From GYS-P2D sp964489125 (lineage in GTDB: Bacteria; Bacteroidota; Bacteroidia; Chitinophagales; Saprospiraceae): a stretch of 64,000 bases of DNA. The stretch covers positions 9,084-73,083 of the forward strand of contig CAZAXY010000003.1 in assembly GCA_964489125.1 (NCBI GenBank), given 5' to 3'. Of this stretch, positions 54,046 to 64,000 are shown piece by piece; the first letter of the stretch is position 1; each line of letters starts with the position of its first letter. The notes below the pieces were generated by a model. The model was not told where the DNA came from. It saw only the letters and a program-made list of their open reading frames with translations, and ran no database searches. A program made the position numbers and the translations under genes.

Positions 54046-55062
54046 ATGTCGAATCTAATTACACATATCAAGGAACTCTATGGTATCTCTGAGTATACCA
54101 AGCATGAGCGGATTGTAGTTGGTGTCTGCAATAGTATAGAAGAATCCAATCTCGAGATAGGAGATTCTATTCCGAGCATTAACATCTTAGCGAGTGAGTT
54201 GGGTGTAGCAAGAGAGACAGTCGTAAAGGCCTATAATTCTCTAAAAGAAAGAGGTATCATCCAATCCAAACAAGGCTTGGGGTTTTTTGTCTCTAATGAT
54301 CACGTCAAGGCCAAAATGAATATTGCCATCGTGATGTATGGATTTCAGACTTTTCAACAAACCTTCTATAACACCTTGCGCAAGTCTTTAGGAGCAGACT
54401 ATAACATCGATGTCTTTTTTCACCATAACAACCTAGATGTCTACAGAAGCATACTGGAGAATATCAGGATGAAATATGGGGTCTATATCATCGCACCTAT
54501 ACAGAACAAACAGGCTGCAGAATATCTGGCGGCATTCTCTTCCAAAAAACTTCTCATTGTAGATCGGTATCAATATTTGGGAGATGACGTTGCTCATATC
54601 ACTCAAGAATTTGAGGTTTCACTATTTGCAATATTCGAGCAATTAACGAGTAGATTCAAACTGTACAAGAAGGTAATCCTATTCTTCAAAGAGGAATCTG
54701 ACTATCCTATAGAAATCAAAGAGACTTTCGTAGAATATTGCAATAAAGAACGGATTGTATATGATATTTATGAAGAGTATGATAAGGAGTTACTAGATCG
54801 GGACATTGCATATTTTACAGTTGGAGACGCTGATCTATGGAATCTAATTATAGATGCAAAAGACGCCGATTATGTATTGGGTAAAGACATAGGGATTCTA
54901 TCTCATAATGACTCACCGGTAAAAACTATCATAGAAGGAGGGATAACTACTTTTTCGACAGATTTTGATTTAATGGCAAGAAAAACAGCGAAGTATTTAA
55001 AATCCAAAGCAATGGTAAAAGAGATAATACCTATCAATCTTATATTAAGGCGCACCTTATAA
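54046..55062 (+). CDS. GntR-family transcriptional regulator with periplasmic-binding-like sensor domain
   Basis: 338 residues. The winged helix-turn-helix at about 20-85 (IPSINILASELGVARETVVKAYNSLKERGIIQSKQG) is GntR. The rest (about 90-338) looks like a LacI/periplasmic-binding sensor fold (IAIVMYGFQTFQQTFYNTLRKSL, VYIIAPIQNKQ, LLIVDRY). The ligand is probably a sugar. It directly precedes susC on the same strand (70 bp) and probably controls the SusCD locus. Confidence 0.85.
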   Translation: MSNLITHIKELYGISEYTKHERIVVGVCNSIEESNLEIGDSIPSINILASELGVARETVVKAYNSLKERGIIQSKQGLGFFVSNDHVKAKMNIAIVMYGFQTFQQTFYNTLRKSLGADYNIDVFFHHNNLDVYRSILENIRMKYGVYIIAPIQNKQAAEYLAAFSSKKLLIVDRYQYLGDDVAHITQEFEVSLFAIFEQLTSRFKLYKKVILFFKEESDYPIEIKETFVEYCNKERIVYDIYEEYDKELLDRDIAYFTVGDADLWNLIIDAKDADYVLGKDIGILSHNDSPVKTIIEGGITTFSTDFDLMARKTAKYLKSKAMVKEIIPINLILRRTL

Positions 55063-55131
55063 TATACTATTTAAAGAGAAAATGTAAATATTCAACATTA
55101 GTAAACTATTTAATCAACAATAAAAATCACT

Positions 55132-58100
55132 ATGGAAATTTTAAAACATCCGTTGAGGTCGATTAAGCCAAAATGGATACATCAGATGGTTTCATTATCA
55201 ATGCTCATTCTGATTTCGTTTGGGCTGCATGCTCAAGTTGTTACAGGCGTAGTTGTGGATGAAGATGGTGCTGGCGTAATAGGTGCCAGTATTCTTGTGC
55301 CAGACACCCAGATAGGAACAATCACGGATATAGATGGCTCCTTTAGTTTGAATGTGCAAGGCGGCACTCAGCTGGAGATTTCTTATCTGGGATATGAAAC
55401 ACAGAATATTACAATCAATGGTCAAAATCAGTTCAATATTACCTTGGTTGGTAATGCTCAGCTTTTAGAAGATGTCGTAGTCATTGGTTATGGTACACAG
55501 AAAAGGAGTGACTTAACCGGTGCAATAGCCTCCATTGATGGCTCAGAAATAGCTACAATTGTAACGAGTAATCCAACCACGGCACTACAAGGTAAGCTTG
55601 CAGGGATTCAAGTAGAAAGTTTCGGTGGGCAACCTGGTGCCGCTGCTAATGTATTTGTTCGTGGGATCGGATCATTAACTAATTCGTTTCCGCTATATGT
55701 GGTAGATGGCACATTCGCTGATAATATAAACTTCCTCAATCCCAATGATATCGAAGCCATCGAGGTATTAAAAGACGCTTCATCTGCTGCTATCTATGGA
55801 GCACGAGCTTCTAATGGAGTCGTTATTATAAGTACAAAAAAAGGTAATAAATCTGGCGATACGAATGTTAGCTTAAACCTCAGAACAGGCTTTGAGACAG
55901 CCAGCAGAAGGTTAGAATTTCTAAATAGTGAACAATTTTTAGACTACAGAAGAGATCTAGAGTTAAATGATGCTACTGGGTTTCAAATTGACAGAGCAAA
56001 CTTCACCGAAAATGGTCAATTAATATTTACAGATTGGCAGGAAGAAAGCTTTAATACAGGAGGCATCTATGATCTTGGATTTTCTGTAGATGGTGGTGGA
56101 GAAAACTCTAATTACTACATATCGGCTAATTATTTTAACCAAGACGGTATATTAATTGAATCAGGGTTTGAAAGATTTAATATCAGAGGTAACAGTCAGT
56201 TTAATCTAGGGAAACTAGAAATAAGTCAATCTCTTGGAATAACTCAAACAGAAACTGAAGAGAATGAGTTTTTTGGTTTTGAAGCAGCTACAGCACCCAT
56301 TTTGAGGAGAGAAAATCCTGATAACTTGGGAGGCTTTGAGGCACCCGAAAGATCCTTAACAGGATTTGGTGGAATAAACAATTTTGCCCTAGCGACACTA
56401 GAAGACAATCTCAATACGCAAAGAAATTTACTCGGAAACCTGAGTGCGTCGTTTGAGATTATAGAAGGCCTAAAAGCCAAAATAAGTCTAGGTGCGGAGT
56501 ATACTAATGGATTTAGAGAAACATTCCGACCTGCATTTTTCATGAGTTCTACGGATGCTAGATTTAATGATAATCCTCAAAATGATCTGACTCACATACG
56601 ATCTGAATTTTTACGTACTCAGATAGAACCAACATTATCATATGAGAGAGAAACAGGCAATCACAGATATGGCATCGTATTAGGAACGAGTCGCATCATC
56701 ACAAGATTTGATGTACTGGGTACTTATGTGGGTAATCTACCTTCAGACCAAATTTCTACTATTGGCACTGCTGGAGTAGATAATATCTTAGGTAGTGCGG
56801 GCTTTAGAGAGGAGGATGCCTTATTGTCGCAGTTTGGAAGAATCAACTATGCCTACGACAACAAGTATCTTGTAACGGCCACTCTAAGAAGAGATGAGTC
56901 ATCACGTTTTGCTCCAGGATTTAGATCGGATATATTCCCTTCTATATCTGTTGGATGGAGAATCAGTAGTGAGGATTTCTATAATCAAGATGGAATCATA
57001 TCGTCTCTTAAGTTGAGAGCTGGATATGGCGAGCTTGGCGCCCAGAATGTAGGAAATTATCTATTTCAATCTACTTTCGGCACGACTTCGGCAGCAGCAT
57101 TCGGCAATGGAATATCTGCTGGATTTGCTCAGACATCAATCGCAAATGCAAGCTTGAGATGGGAGACTTCTGCGACTACTAACTTGGGCGTGGACTTCGA
57201 ATTATTGCAAGGGCAAATCAGTGGGTCTGTTGAATATTACAGAAAAGATATAGACAATCTATTAGTCCCTGTACCAGTACCGGCATCTACAGGAACAAGC
57301 CTACCAGTAACGCAGAATGCAGGAGAATTACTAAATCAAGGTGTGGAGCTTGATCTTAACTATAGAAAGATTAAAGGAGAGTTCAATTTTAATGTAGGCT
57401 TTAATCTCGGTACCCAGAGTAGTGTATTGGATGCTTTACCTAATGAGTTTCCTGGACCATCTGTCAATGAAGATCTCCAAAGTGTAAATATCTTTAGAGA
57501 GGGCGAAGCGCCTGGGTCATTTTTTGGCTTTGAAGTTACTGGTATCGATCCATCTAATGGTGAGTTTACATTTGTAGATGAAGATGGAGAGGCAGGACCA
57601 GATCTTAGAATCCTTGGCAGCCCAGTTCCTGACTTCACCTATGGTTTCAACTTTAATGGGTCTTATCGAAATTTTGATTTTGGTGTGTTCTTCAATGGAG
57701 TTCAAGGAAATGAAATCTATAACCAAGCAAGAGCATTCAACACATTGTTCCCAGATGGCAATAAATTGGTCGAGGTATTGGACAGATGGACACCTGAGAA
57801 CACCTCTGGCACACTACCAAGAGCATCTGCCATTGGCATTCCTCCTAATTCATTCTTTGTTGAAGATGGGTCTTACCTAAGACTAAAGAACTTGAATGTA
57901 GGATATGATCTTGGGAATATTATTAATATACGAGGCATAGAAGGTGTCAGGGTATCGTTTACAGCGCAAAACTTGTTTGTTATAACTGGTTATTCTGGAT
58001 ACGATCCTGATGTGGCTTCGACAAATGGAGCAAGGTCGAATGAAAATGATGGCTTTTTTGGTTTTAGACCCGTGGTAAATTCCATAACAGGAAGAGGAAT

Positions 58101-58161
58101 AGACATTAGAGCATATCCGAATGCAAGAAGCTTTATTTTTGGAGTAGACTTCACTTTTTAA
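55132..58161 (+). CDS. SusC-family TonB-dependent transporter
   Basis: 1009 residues, typical size. After the signal peptide a carboxypeptidase-regulatory-like domain (about 35-110, VTGVVVDEDGAGVIGASILV) comes first. The plug follows (LLEDVVVIGYGTQKRSDLTGAI onward, about 115-235) with GLR-like and the SNGVVIISTKKG segment. A beta barrel ends in FIFGVDFTF with an aromatic last residue. It imports glycans or oligopeptides with SusD. The regulator upstream and susD 19 bp downstream complete the unit. Confidence 0.95.
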   Translation: MEILKHPLRSIKPKWIHQMVSLSMLILISFGLHAQVVTGVVVDEDGAGVIGASILVPDTQIGTITDIDGSFSLNVQGGTQLEISYLGYETQNITINGQNQFNITLVGNAQLLEDVVVIGYGTQKRSDLTGAIASIDGSEIATIVTSNPTTALQGKLAGIQVESFGGQPGAAANVFVRGIGSLTNSFPLYVVDGTFADNINFLNPNDIEAIEVLKDASSAAIYGARASNGVVIISTKKGNKSGDTNVSLNLRTGFETASRRLEFLNSEQFLDYRRDLELNDATGFQIDRANFTENGQLIFTDWQEESFNTGGIYDLGFSVDGGGENSNYYISANYFNQDGILIESGFERFNIRGNSQFNLGKLEISQSLGITQTETEENEFFGFEAATAPILRRENPDNLGGFEAPERSLTGFGGINNFALATLEDNLNTQRNLLGNLSASFEIIEGLKAKISLGAEYTNGFRETFRPAFFMSSTDARFNDNPQNDLTHIRSEFLRTQIEPTLSYERETGNHRYGIVLGTSRIITRFDVLGTYVGNLPSDQISTIGTAGVDNILGSAGFREEDALLSQFGRINYAYDNKYLVTATLRRDESSRFAPGFRSDIFPSISVGWRISSEDFYNQDGIISSLKLRAGYGELGAQNVGNYLFQSTFGTTSAAAFGNGISAGFAQTSIANASLRWETSATTNLGVDFELLQGQISGSVEYYRKDIDNLLVPVPVPASTGTSLPVTQNAGELLNQGVELDLNYRKIKGEFNFNVGFNLGTQSSVLDALPNEFPGPSVNEDLQSVNIFREGEAPGSFFGFEVTGIDPSNGEFTFVDEDGEAGPDLRILGSPVPDFTYGFNFNGSYRNFDFGVFFNGVQGNEIYNQARAFNTLFPDGNKLVEVLDRWTPENTSGTLPRASAIGIPPNSFFVEDGSYLRLKNLNVGYDLGNIINIRGIEGVRVSFTAQNLFVITGYSGYDPDVASTNGARSNENDGFFGFRPVVNSITGRGIDIRAYPNARSFIFGVDFTF

Positions 58162-58180
58162 TCGAAAAAATTTAATTATT

Positions 58181-59791
58181 ATGAAATCAAAAATTATAAT
58201 AACGGCATTATTAGCTACAATACTGCTACTACCATTTAGTTGTAGTGATGAAGTCTTGGATCAAGTTAATCCAAATGAAATATCAACCCTATCTTTTTGG
58301 AGAAATGAAGTTGATGCTAGACTTGCGGTTAATGGTATGTACCATCCGTTTACTGGCACCTTCCACTGGGGTAGAATCACCCATGTAGGCGCGCTACTCA
58401 GGACAGATGCAATGAATATCCTACCGAATGGTAGTAATACAGCCATGTCAACATTTGATGGAGAGCCAGGGATCTCAAGATGGGCCTTAGAGCCATACCA
58501 AGAGAGTTACGCTGTAATTTTCAGGGCCAACTCGATCATGGAAAATGTGAATAGCACAAATGTGCCTGATCAAGCTGCTCGCAACAGTATCCTCGGCCAA
58601 GCATTCTTTTTCAGAGCATTTACATACTTCTACCTGACTAATGTTTATGGAGATGTCCCACTGGTTACTTCTACACCTGACTTAGCGAATGACGATGACC
58701 TATTCCCTTCTCAGTCTGGGCGAGAGGCAATTTGGGATCTTATCGTCAGTGATTTTGCGCAAGCAGAAAGTATGCTACCAGCACAATGGACTGGAGAAGA
58801 CCTTGGTCGTCCAACAAGCTTTAGTGCTGCTGCCATGAGGGGCAAGAGTTTACTGTATAGAAGCGGCTTGTTAGGAGAGAACAACTTTGCCGAAGCGGCT
58901 TCGGCATTTATGACAGTAGTCAATAGCGGAAACTTTAGTTTGTTGCCACTTAGCCAGTATAGCGAAAACTTTACTCAAGTCAACGAAAACAACTCTGAGT
59001 CAGTATTCGAGTTGCAATACCATCCTATAGGTAATGGTAATTTTGTTTGGGGCAGGGATATACCAAACTCAGGTACTCAAGGAAACTTTGTTATTGAGTA
59101 TGCGCCACCGACTCAATCACCTGATCAGGGGCATGTCATTAATCCTTGGGTGAGAGACATCTATGAGGCGAATGGAGACATCGGCCGTAGGAATGCTACT
59201 ATAGCATTTGACTATCCTGGAGCAACAGTCAACGCTGGAACTCCATTTACTGAAGGCATGGCAGGAGATATCGAAATCGTCAATGCACTTGTGGTTTCTA
59301 ATCCAGCAAATCAAGGTCTCGAGCCTATATTTTCTCGGAAGTACTCAGGACTTGAGTTGCCTGTGGGAGGTACAGGATTCTTAGGCGATGATTATGGACC
59401 TAACTGGCGTATAGTAAGATATTCTGATGTGCTACTTATGCTGGCGGAATCGCTCAATGCAAGTGGTCAACCGGATCAAGCTGAGCCATTTATCAATATG
59501 GTCAGAGCCAGAGCAGAAATCGCTCCTCTGTCGGGTCTAAGCCAGGCGGAAATGGGACAGGCTATCATAAATGAAAGAGTCATGGAACTCACTGGCGAAG
59601 GTCATAGGTTTTTCGATTTGGCAAGATGGGGTCTGGCAGAAAGATACCTTGGGGCCAATTCGGCACATCCAGGACCACATCCTAAGTCTATTTCCGGAGG
59701 CGTATTTAATTCTGGAAGAGATGAGGTTGTTTGGATACCGAGAGCTGAAATATTAGCCAATCCAAACTTAAATCAAAACCCAGGTTACTAA
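58181..59791 (+). CDS. SusD/RagB-family nutrient-binding lipoprotein
   Basis: 536 residues. Lipoprotein signal with lipobox LLPFSC near 20-25, then the SusD helical core (FWRNEVDARLAVNGMYHPF, FFFRAFTYFYLTNVYGDVPLVTS). Near the C-terminus VRYSDVLLMLAESLN is the RagB/SusD signature, and VMELTGEGHRFFDLARWG is the conserved end. It caps the SusC channel and binds the ligand. A strong terminator follows. Confidence 0.95.
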   Translation: MKSKIIITALLATILLLPFSCSDEVLDQVNPNEISTLSFWRNEVDARLAVNGMYHPFTGTFHWGRITHVGALLRTDAMNILPNGSNTAMSTFDGEPGISRWALEPYQESYAVIFRANSIMENVNSTNVPDQAARNSILGQAFFFRAFTYFYLTNVYGDVPLVTSTPDLANDDDLFPSQSGREAIWDLIVSDFAQAESMLPAQWTGEDLGRPTSFSAAAMRGKSLLYRSGLLGENNFAEAASAFMTVVNSGNFSLLPLSQYSENFTQVNENNSESVFELQYHPIGNGNFVWGRDIPNSGTQGNFVIEYAPPTQSPDQGHVINPWVRDIYEANGDIGRRNATIAFDYPGATVNAGTPFTEGMAGDIEIVNALVVSNPANQGLEPIFSRKYSGLELPVGGTGFLGDDYGPNWRIVRYSDVLLMLAESLNASGQPDQAEPFINMVRARAEIAPLSGLSQAEMGQAIINERVMELTGEGHRFFDLARWGLAERYLGANSAHPGPHPKSISGGVFNSGRDEVVWIPRAEILANPNLNQNPGY

Positions 59792-59813
59792 AACGTAACT
59801 TTAATCTTATATA

Positions 59814-59848
59814 TCACCTCGTGAAGTTCTCTTCACGAGGTGATTTTT
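59814..59848 (+). terminator. Strong intrinsic terminator after susD
   Basis: TCACCTCGTGAAG and CTTCACGAGGTGA pair perfectly over 13 bases around TTCT, followed by TTTTT at 59844-59848. The susCD unit ends here, so the FG-GAP gene has its own transcript or depends on read-through. Confidence 0.93.
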
Positions 59849-59888
59849 GTTTACCATAGTCTCATATATTCTCCTTTCATCCAGAGTA

Positions 59889-62800
59889 ATGTCATTGCAA
59901 ATACCCAAATATTATTATGATGCCGGACTGAAAGATTATCATCTTTTCATTGTACTCATTCTTGCCCTGACAATCTTGGCTTGTCAAGATCAATCCAGCC
60001 AAGAGAAATTTGCCAGAATTGATTCTTCACACTCTGGTATCGACTTCAACAATGTTCTTGTAGAAACTGACGAACTCAATTACTTCACTTACCCCTATCT
60101 CTATATGGGTGGTGGCGTTGCAGTAGGTGATATAGACAATGATGGATTAGACGATGTATTTTTTTCTGGCAACATGGTATCCAATAAACTGTACCTCAAT
60201 AAGGGTAACTTCCAGTTTGAGGATATCAGTGAGCGTGCAGGTATACAAGGAGATGAACGCTGGTATGCAGGAGCTACCATGGTAGACATCAATGGAGACG
60301 GCTACTTGGACCTATATCTTTCAGTCTCAGGCAAGGATAGAACCACCAGCAATGAGTTGTACATTAATAATGGTGACTTGACATTCACAGAGGAGGCTAA
60401 AGATTATGGAATCGACGATGTAGGTAAGAGCGTACAATCTACGTTTTTTGATTACGACAAGGATGGTGACTTAGATCTATATGTGGCTAATTATCCGATC
60501 ACCTCATTTGCCACGCCCAATGAAGTCTATAGAAAACTAATGGACAATGTCACGATTAAGGATAGTGATCATCTATATCGAAATGATGGGATAACTGGAT
60601 TCACAGATGTGACTGAGGAGGCCGGATTGTTATCCTATGGACTATCCCTAAGTGCGACAGTTGGTGATCTCAATGGAGACGGCTGGGAGGATATCTATGT
60701 TTCCAATGATTTTAGCACGCCAGATTACATGTACATCAATAATAAAGATGGATCCTTCGATGAAGCCTTAAAGAAGTCCACTAAGCAGACTTCCTTTTAT
60801 GGGATGGGTGTGGACATCTCAGATTATAATAATGATGGCATGCTCGATATCATGCAAGTAGACATGGCGGCGGAGGACAACCGCAGAGCCAAGTCTAACA
60901 TGGCCAGTATGAATCCAAACTTATTCTGGAGTACGGTAGACTTCGGTATGCACTATCAGTATATGTACAATGCCTTACAACTCAACAGGGGCAATTACGA
61001 CGATCTTCCTGTGTACAGTAATGTAACTTGGGCAGCTGGCGTGGCAACCACAGATTGGAGTTGGGGCCCACTATTTGCAGATTTTGACAATGATGGCTGG
61101 AAGGACATATTTGTCAGTAATGGCACGCGCCGAGATATAAACAATAGAGATTTCTTTATAGGCCTAGAAAAAAACCTGAATAAAGTCAGTAACCAAGAGC
61201 TAAAATTAGAAGTGGAAAATATTCCATCAGAACCTATAACCAATTACATATTCAGAAATAATAAAGACCTTACTTTTTCAAAATCCAATGATGCTTGGGG
61301 CATAAGCGACATGATCGGATTTTCCAATGGTGTAGCATATGCTGACTTAAATAATGATGGCAGACTAGACTTGTTAGTCAATAATATAGATCAGCCAGCA
61401 TATATATACAAGAATAATCTTGCGAGTACCGCTAATTTTATCAGCATTGATCTGACTCAGGATGACGCTAACAGAAACGCTATCGGCGCACAAGTTCAAT
61501 TGATAACGTCAACGGGCTCGCAACATCAGCACTTGACGCTGACACGTGGGTTTCAATCATCTGTATCTCCAACCATTCACTTTGGATTGGATGAAGTCAC
61601 AATAATAGACACACTGATCGTCACATGGCCAGACGGTACTCAAGAATACCAAGTAAATGTGCAGGCTAATCAAAACTTAAACCTGCGCAAAGGAGCGCTC
61701 AACGCTTATTACGCCGAGCAACCAACAAAACATCGCACTTTCAGAAAAATACACCATGAAACCAATCTACCAGAGCATGTAGAAAACACATTTGATGATT
61801 ATAAATTTCAGATTCTATTACCTCATAAAATGTCACAATGGGGCCCAGCATTAGCAGCTGCAGATATAAATGGAGATGGTAAGGAAGATCTGTACATAGG
61901 CTCTGCCAGTAGAGGCACCAGTGGCATATATATTCAGATAGATAATGGCCAGTTTAAGTTGTTGCAAGACTTTCCTGATGCTAACCTTATGGAAGAAATT
62001 GATGCTCAATTTTTTGATGTGGATAATGATGGTGATCTAGACCTATTCGTCGTCAGTGGTGGCTATGAATTACCATATAAAAGTGGTTTTTATAATGACC
62101 GATTATATATCAATGACAATGGAGTGTTTAGTTACTATGATAAACTTCCCGAAGTGTTAAGCAGTGGTTCATGTGTGCGATCACATGATTACGATGGAGA
62201 TGGAGACTTGGATATTTTCATAGGGGGTCGGATGTTGCCAGCACAATATCCATATGCTGGCAAGAGCTACCTACTCGAGAATAAGTTAGAAAGTGGAGTG
62301 CTGCGATTTGAAGATGCTACATCAAGAGTTATGGAAGAAGTTTCGGATATCGGTATGGTCACGGATGCCATATGGTTAGATTATGAAGAAGATGGTGATA
62401 TAGATTTAGTTATGGTTGGTGAGTGGATGCCAATTACTGTATTTATCAATGATAAGGGGCGCTTCCAGGACAAGACTGCTGAGTTAGGGATGGATGACAC
62501 CAGAGGCTGGTGGTTTAGCATTAATAAGGAAGACTTAGACCGAGATGGTGATCAGGATTTAGTCGTTGGCAATCTTGGGATTAACTATAAATATCAGGCT
62601 AATCCAGATGCGACATTTGACTTGTACGTGGACGACTTTGACAAAAACGCCTCTCCAGATATAGTCTTAGGATACTATAACAATGAAAAACAATATCCCG
62701 TCAGGGGTAGGCAATGCTCCTCAGATCAAATCCCCGGAATCAAATCAAAATTTAAAGATTATGAATCTTTTGCCAAGGCAACTATGTCTGATGTTTATGG

Positions 62801-63218
62801 TGCTGCTCAATTGAGTTCGGCAGATCATTATAAGGTCAAAGATTTCTCGACTATAGTCATGAACAATGGTGGTGCTGGTCAGTATACTAAACAAGTATTG
62901 CCAGTGGAGTCTCAGCTGTCTTCCACTAATGACATCTTGATTAGAGATTTCAATCGTGACAATCATTTGGATATATTGCTCGCTGGAAATTTGTATATGT
63001 CTGAAGTCGAGACACCGAGAGCTGATGCAGGCATCGGACAGTTGTTGTTAGGAGACGGATCACTTAATTTTAAAGCGATGTCATATAACGAGTCAGGATT
63101 ACTCCTTAACAACGATGTTAGAAAAATGGTAACAGCCAGCGGAGTGGACCGAGAGTATCTCATAGCAGCAAGCAATCAAGGACCTGTTATAGTTCATGAG
63201 TATGACACTGGCGAATAA
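59889..63218 (+). CDS. Large FG-GAP/UnbV repeat lipoprotein
   Basis: About 1109 residues from the ATG at 59889; a TTG frame to 59847 overlaps the terminator. A lipoprotein signal (LTILAC) is near 28-33. Many calcium-type FG-GAP loops follow (DIDNDGLDD, DINGDGYLD, DYDKDGDLD, DLNGDGWED, DINGDGKED, DYDGDGDLD). A central ASPIC/UnbV domain (NAIGAQVQLITSTGSQHQH, then FQSSVSPTIHFGLD) separates two propellers. Such proteins sit beside SusCD in Bacteroidota and are thought to be surface components of glycan uptake. Function unproven. Confidence 0.88.
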   Translation: MSLQIPKYYYDAGLKDYHLFIVLILALTILACQDQSSQEKFARIDSSHSGIDFNNVLVETDELNYFTYPYLYMGGGVAVGDIDNDGLDDVFFSGNMVSNKLYLNKGNFQFEDISERAGIQGDERWYAGATMVDINGDGYLDLYLSVSGKDRTTSNELYINNGDLTFTEEAKDYGIDDVGKSVQSTFFDYDKDGDLDLYVANYPITSFATPNEVYRKLMDNVTIKDSDHLYRNDGITGFTDVTEEAGLLSYGLSLSATVGDLNGDGWEDIYVSNDFSTPDYMYINNKDGSFDEALKKSTKQTSFYGMGVDISDYNNDGMLDIMQVDMAAEDNRRAKSNMASMNPNLFWSTVDFGMHYQYMYNALQLNRGNYDDLPVYSNVTWAAGVATTDWSWGPLFADFDNDGWKDIFVSNGTRRDINNRDFFIGLEKNLNKVSNQELKLEVENIPSEPITNYIFRNNKDLTFSKSNDAWGISDMIGFSNGVAYADLNNDGRLDLLVNNIDQPAYIYKNNLASTANFISIDLTQDDANRNAIGAQVQLITSTGSQHQHLTLTRGFQSSVSPTIHFGLDEVTIIDTLIVTWPDGTQEYQVNVQANQNLNLRKGALNAYYAEQPTKHRTFRKIHHETNLPEHVENTFDDYKFQILLPHKMSQWGPALAAADINGDGKEDLYIGSASRGTSGIYIQIDNGQFKLLQDFPDANLMEEIDAQFFDVDNDGDLDLFVVSGGYELPYKSGFYNDRLYINDNGVFSYYDKLPEVLSSGSCVRSHDYDGDGDLDIFIGGRMLPAQYPYAGKSYLLENKLESGVLRFEDATSRVMEEVSDIGMVTDAIWLDYEEDGDIDLVMVGEWMPITVFINDKGRFQDKTAELGMDDTRGWWFSINKEDLDRDGDQDLVVGNLGINYKYQANPDATFDLYVDDFDKNASPDIVLGYYNNEKQYPVRGRQCSSDQIPGIKSKFKDYESFAKATMSDVYGAAQLSSADHYKVKDFSTIVMNNGGAGQYTKQVLPVESQLSSTNDILIRDFNRDNHLDILLAGNLYMSEVETPRADAGIGQLLLGDGSLNFKAMSYNESGLLLNNDVRKMVTASGVDREYLIAASNQGPVIVHEYDTGE

Positions 63219-63420
63219 GTCCATTGGCTAGGCGATTACCATTTGAGATCTTCTTTGATCAACAGATATTTACTGACTGGCAACATACCAACACTTCAAA
63301 ATATCTCATATCTTAGATTGGGTCGTACCAGACGATATCATTTTATAGCTAGACAAGCACAAACTAAGAATGACAGAATTCGTTGTGTTCAAAGAGATCA
63401 TATGAACATCTAAAGCATTC

Positions 63421-64000
63421 ATGGAGACCATCAGTGTATTTGACATATTCAAAATTGGAGTAGGTCCCTCGAGTTCTCATACCCTTGGGCCATGGCTTGC
63501 TGCTACGGATTTTATCACTGGCGTAGCACATGTAGATATGATCACTGTACATCTCTACGGGTCTCTATCTAAAACTGGAGTAGGCCATGCAACTGACAAG
63601 GCGCTGGTGTTAGGAATGCTGGGCTATGATCCTAAGTCTATTGATACCAGTAGCATTGGTAGGATCATTCAAGAGGTGAGAGAAACCAAATCATTACTCC
63701 TAAATGGAGCGCCCGTTGTATTTGATATGGACAGAGACATCCAATTTGAAGCCTTTACACATGAGTTACATCCTAACACCATGAAACTCAGTGCATTCAG
63801 CAATTCTACACTAATTAAGGAGAAGCTTTATGCCTCTGTTGGTGGTGGATTTTTTGAGTCTCCTGACAATCAACAGCAATCAAAAGTCAACTATAATCTG
63901 CCCTACCCTGTTCAGACAGGAACCGAATTGCTAAAGTATACTGAGGAACACAATTGCAATATATCAGATATCGTCCTCAGTAATGAGCTCAGCATTCGAT
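63421..64000 (+). CDS. sdaA: L-serine dehydratase (iron-sulfur), N-terminal part, cut by window edge
   Basis: The frame opens at the ATG at 63421 and is still open at the end of the window, giving 193 residues. SVFDIFKIGVGPSSSHTLGPW is the family signature, followed by VHLYGSLSKTGVGHATDKALVLGMLG and the beta domain (GGGFF, TGTELLKYTEEHN). The enzyme deaminates L-serine to pyruvate with a [4Fe-4S] cluster; the cluster cysteines lie beyond the window. Start choice is firm because the family begins here. Confidence 0.93.
   Translation, partial: METISVFDIFKIGVGPSSSHTLGPWLAATDFITGVAHVDMITVHLYGSLSKTGVGHATDKALVLGMLGYDPKSIDTSSIGRIIQEVRETKSLLLNGAPVVFDMDRDIQFEAFTHELHPNTMKLSAFSNSTLIKEKLYASVGGGFFESPDNQQQSKVNYNLPYPVQTGTELLKYTEEHNCNISDIVLSNELSIR

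Noticed and set aside
43821..64000. Search for tRNA, CRISPR or phage signatures in the right half
   Set aside because: No cloverleaf, regular direct-repeat array or phage gene was recognised by eye.

Overview
The window reads as chromosomal DNA of a Bacteroidota bacterium, most likely a Saprospiria-like or related gliding or marine lineage. The evidence is a SusC/SusD pair, a very large FG-GAP/UnbV lipoprotein, lipoproteins with typical lipoboxes, weak or absent Shine-Dalgarno sequences, and one textbook Bacteroidota promoter (TTTG, 19 bases, TAGGTTTG) in front of pckA. No rRNA, tRNA, CRISPR array, phage or intact insertion sequence was recognised. Species cannot be fixed from the sequence.

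Layout. 1-2.1 kb is a rearranged patch: the tail of a BTAD (SARP/AfsR-like) regulator, a hicAB toxin-antitoxin pair, an unknown small ORF, and a second diverged copy of just the BTAD tail. 2.3-8.2 kb looks like a neutral-lipid storage locus: two paralogous phasin-like proteins, a lipase-like hydrolase, a wax ester synthase/DGAT fused to an SCP2 domain, and a methyltransferase, with a TPR protein on the other strand. 8.3-10.6 kb is a PadR/HAAS/CPBP-protease operon with a dyad operator. 12.4-16.6 kb holds gpsA overlapping a three-domain fusion (PlsB-like acyltransferase, HAD phosphatase, PlsC-like acyltransferase), which should supply phosphatidate or diacylglycerol to the lipid locus upstream.

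16.8-18.7 kb is a secreted subtilase. 19.9-31.2 kb is a long co-directional block: TldD and TldE homologues, then DUF4159, a secreted esterase, MoxR ATPase, DUF58, a BatA-type membrane protein, a 740-residue protein with a His-Asp tract, and a membrane protein; the last four overlap by ATGA. 31.3-38.5 kb has an NMO/FabK-like flavoenzyme, a SulP transporter with beta-carbonic anhydrase, a membrane-anchored MutS-like ATPase and a zinc alcohol dehydrogenase. 38.5-47.1 kb mixes metabolic genes (a PLP decarboxylase, threonine synthase, a flavoprotein with a styrene-oxide-isomerase-like membrane protein, arylamine N-acetyltransferase) with decaying genes that carry single in-frame stops. 47.2-49.4 kb holds two coupled secreted proteins. 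pckA, another broken gene and a PhoD-like phosphatase follow.

54.0-63.2 kb is a nutrient-uptake locus: a GntR-type regulator preceded by a pentamer-repeat palindrome, then SusC, SusD, a strong terminator, and a FG-GAP/UnbV lipoprotein. The window ends inside an L-serine dehydratase gene.

The strongest candidate for something little described is the lipid-body locus with its PlsB-HAD-PlsC fusion and phasin-like pair. The TldDE/MoxR/DUF58 block comes next. Smaller items are a four-copy dispersed repeat placed behind genes, and several paired inverted repeats in divergent intergenic regions.
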